Positions 63,035 through 64,000 of a DNA stretch of 64,000 nt are shown piece after piece. Each line of letters opens with the position of its first letter. Position 1 is the first letter of the stretch. The notes under the pieces are model-generated. The model did not search any database. It had not been told where the DNA came from and worked only from the letters and a program-made list of their open reading frames with translations. The position numbers were made by a program, and so were the translations under genes. Source of the stretch: Flavobacteriaceae bacterium (GTDB taxonomy: Bacteria; Bacteroidota; Bacteroidia; Flavobacteriales; Weeksellaceae); the NCBI GenBank assembly GCA_004359435.1, contig PTET01000001.1, positions 380,446 through 444,445 of the forward strand. The letters run 5' to 3'.

Positions 63035-63065
63035 TTTGGTTAGATGGATATTATATCTATATTTG
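63035..63065 (+). promoter_or_regulatory. promoter of the outer-membrane barrel gene
   Basis: TTTG at 63035-63038, a 19-base spacer and TATATTTG at 63058-63065 match the Bacteroidota consensus exactly; the start codon follows 24 bases later. Confidence 0.78.
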
Positions 63066-63089
63066 TCTAAACATTTTAAAAAAATAAAA

Positions 63090-63770
63090 ATGAACGTAAC
63101 AAAAAAATTATTGACACTAGGGCTAGCTTTAGGTTCTATGTTCACTGCAAATGCACAAGAATTGGGAAGTACACTCATTAGAGGAGGTGTGAATTACAAT
63201 CATCTTTTCGGTACTTATGGTGACGCTGATAATGATGGATCATATATCACTGGGTCTATGGTTGGATTCAATGCAGGGGTTACCCAAGAAATTGTTTTAA
63301 GTAGTGACATTATGCTAGAAACAGGTCTTTTGTATACCTCAAAGGGTAAGAAAGACGATAGCAAAGGTGAAGGTTATGAATACTCAGATGAAACTAATCT
63401 ATCGTATATTGAGCTTCCTATCGACTTTAAGTATAAAGTTACTGGAAGCTTGCCTTTAATTCTAACCGCTGGACCATATGTGGCTTACGGGGTAGATGGA
63501 AAGAGTAAAGAAACTGCTACTGTAACTGCACTCGGAGTAAACTCTAGCGTTGAAAAGGATATTGAATGGGGATCATCCGAAGGAGAGTACAACCAATGGG
63601 ATTATGGTTTCAATTTTGGAATTGGTGTAGATTTAAACCCAATTGAATTGACTTTAAGATATGGATTGGGATTAAGTGATTTAGAAAACAATAGTGAAGA
63701 TGAGGATGGTTTAACAAAAAAGTATTACAACAGAGGCGTTTCTCTAAACATTGCTTACAAACTAAACTAA
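63090..63770 (+). CDS. secreted outer-membrane beta-barrel protein (PorT-like)
   Basis: From ATG 63090 the protein has 226 residues: signal peptide MNVTKKLLTLGLALGSMFTANAQ, then strands LIRGGVNYNHLFG, MLETGLLYTSKGKKD, YIELPIDFKYKV, ILTAGPYVAYGVDG and DYGFNFGIGVDL with GVSLNIAYKLN at the end. The ELP-DFKYK and AGPY-AYG blocks are typical of the PorT/outer-membrane beta-barrel domain family. The frame is open upstream to 62988, but that part overlaps the aceA terminator. Function is unknown; it stands alone between two terminators. Confidence 0.82.
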   Translation: MNVTKKLLTLGLALGSMFTANAQELGSTLIRGGVNYNHLFGTYGDADNDGSYITGSMVGFNAGVTQEIVLSSDIMLETGLLYTSKGKKDDSKGEGYEYSDETNLSYIELPIDFKYKVTGSLPLILTAGPYVAYGVDGKSKETATVTALGVNSSVEKDIEWGSSEGEYNQWDYGFNFGIGVDLNPIELTLRYGLGLSDLENNSEDEDGLTKKYYNRGVSLNIAYKLN

Positions 63771-63784
63771 TATTTCTTAGTTAT

Positions 63785-63817
63785 AAAAAAGCCCCGCAAA
63801 CAGCGGGGCTTTTTTTG
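63785..63817. terminator. bidirectional terminator
   Basis: AAAAAAGCCCCGC and GCGGGGCTTTTTTT pair around AAACA, between the barrel gene and the convergent gene at the window edge. Confidence 0.92.
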
Positions 63818-63829
63818 TTATGCTAAATT

Positions 63830-64000
63830 CTATTGTTTGGGCATCACATATTTCTTTTTGTAAACCTCCGATGGAATGCGTTTTTCTCCAAATTTTTCTC
63901 TTAGTTCCACCACATCTTCTTCCAGAGCCATGGCACGGTAGATTTCTGGCCAAGGTTGGTTGATATTTTCAAACAATCCATTTCCTCTTTTGATGATGAT
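63830..64000 (-). CDS. C-terminal end of an unidentified protein, cut by window edge
   Basis: The minus strand is open from the window edge to TAG at 63830. The 56 residues read NINQPWPEIYRAMALEEDVV and REKFGEKRIPSEVYKKKYVM before PKQ, a charged, soluble tail. I do not recognise the family, and the start lies outside the window. Confidence 0.55.
   Translation of the reverse strand: MIIKRGNGLFENINQPWPEIYRAMALEEDVVELREKFGEKRIPSEVYKKKYVMPKQ

Noticed and set aside
1-64000. tRNA or rRNA genes
   Set aside because: No cloverleaf with a GTTCGA-type T-arm was seen apart from the tRNA-like part of the tmRNA, and no rRNA sequence was recognised; a covariance-model scan was not possible here.

Overview
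The window looks like a chromosome segment of a member of the Bacteroidota, most likely order Flavobacteriales. The evidence is AT-rich DNA, promoters of the TTG-N17-20-TAnnTTTG type, a tmRNA whose tag reads GENNYALAA, a GYDIA-type GHMP kinase, a split transketolase, a two-piece YeeE/YedE transporter, and many outer-membrane barrel and porin genes of this phylum. I see no rRNA, tRNA or CRISPR array.

Layout. 1-5.2 kb: end of a KDO transferase gene, a broken D-aminoacylase gene, an outer-membrane barrel, and a sugar aminotransferase-galE pair. 5.3-7.0 kb: an AT-rich stand-alone OLD-family ATPase/TOPRIM nuclease. 7.1-10.9 kb: a sulfur operon (cysteine-rich ArsR regulator, TauE/SafE exporter, persulfide dioxygenase with two rhodanese domains, two YeeE/YedE halves) with a palindromic operator. 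12.0-15.8 kb: cvpA, LuxE-like, RDD, fabD and GYDIA-kinase genes. 17.3-21.3 kb: pstS-C-A-B-phoU. 21.4-28.1 kb: esterase, pdxJ, DUF456, then rimP-nusA-infB behind a leader hairpin. 28-34.4 kb: porin, TPR, DUF2147, clpB and tmRNA. 34.5-37.9 kb: archaemetzincin lipoprotein, two paralogous Pro-rich envelope proteins sharing a duplicated upstream element, a J-like protein, and DUF1015. 38-44.9 kb: ABC exporter, rhomboid, parC, parE and ychF. 45-49.4 kb: a TonB-dependent barrel and transketolase. 49.5-55.3 kb: tamB opposite tsaD-rsmE. 55.5-58.2 kb: an accessory patch with a transporter remnant, an Rhs tail carrying a zinc-phospholipase-like domain plus a membrane protein (a candidate toxin-immunity pair), HTH gene remnants and REP-like repeats. 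58.2-63 kb: a RamB/ScfR-like regulator opposite the glyoxylate-shunt genes aceB-aceA.

The most striking property is a set of abrupt joints inside otherwise well-conserved genes, each removing an estimated few hundred bases: D-aminoacylase, pstC, DUF1015 (probable), ABC exporter/rhomboid, parE/parC, parC again, tsaD/rsmE, a bile-acid-symporter-like gene and an Rhs gene. tamB is also split, though that may be a plain frameshift, and an esterase has a one-base homopolymer frameshift. Since tsaD, parC and parE are normally essential, I read most of these joints as assembly errors or a decaying template rather than biology. Any gene loss read from this window should be checked against reads. The best biological leads are the Rhs toxin-immunity pair, the solitary OLD nuclease, the sulfur operon with its operator, the aceBA regulator with its palindrome, and the leader hairpin of rimP-nusA-infB.
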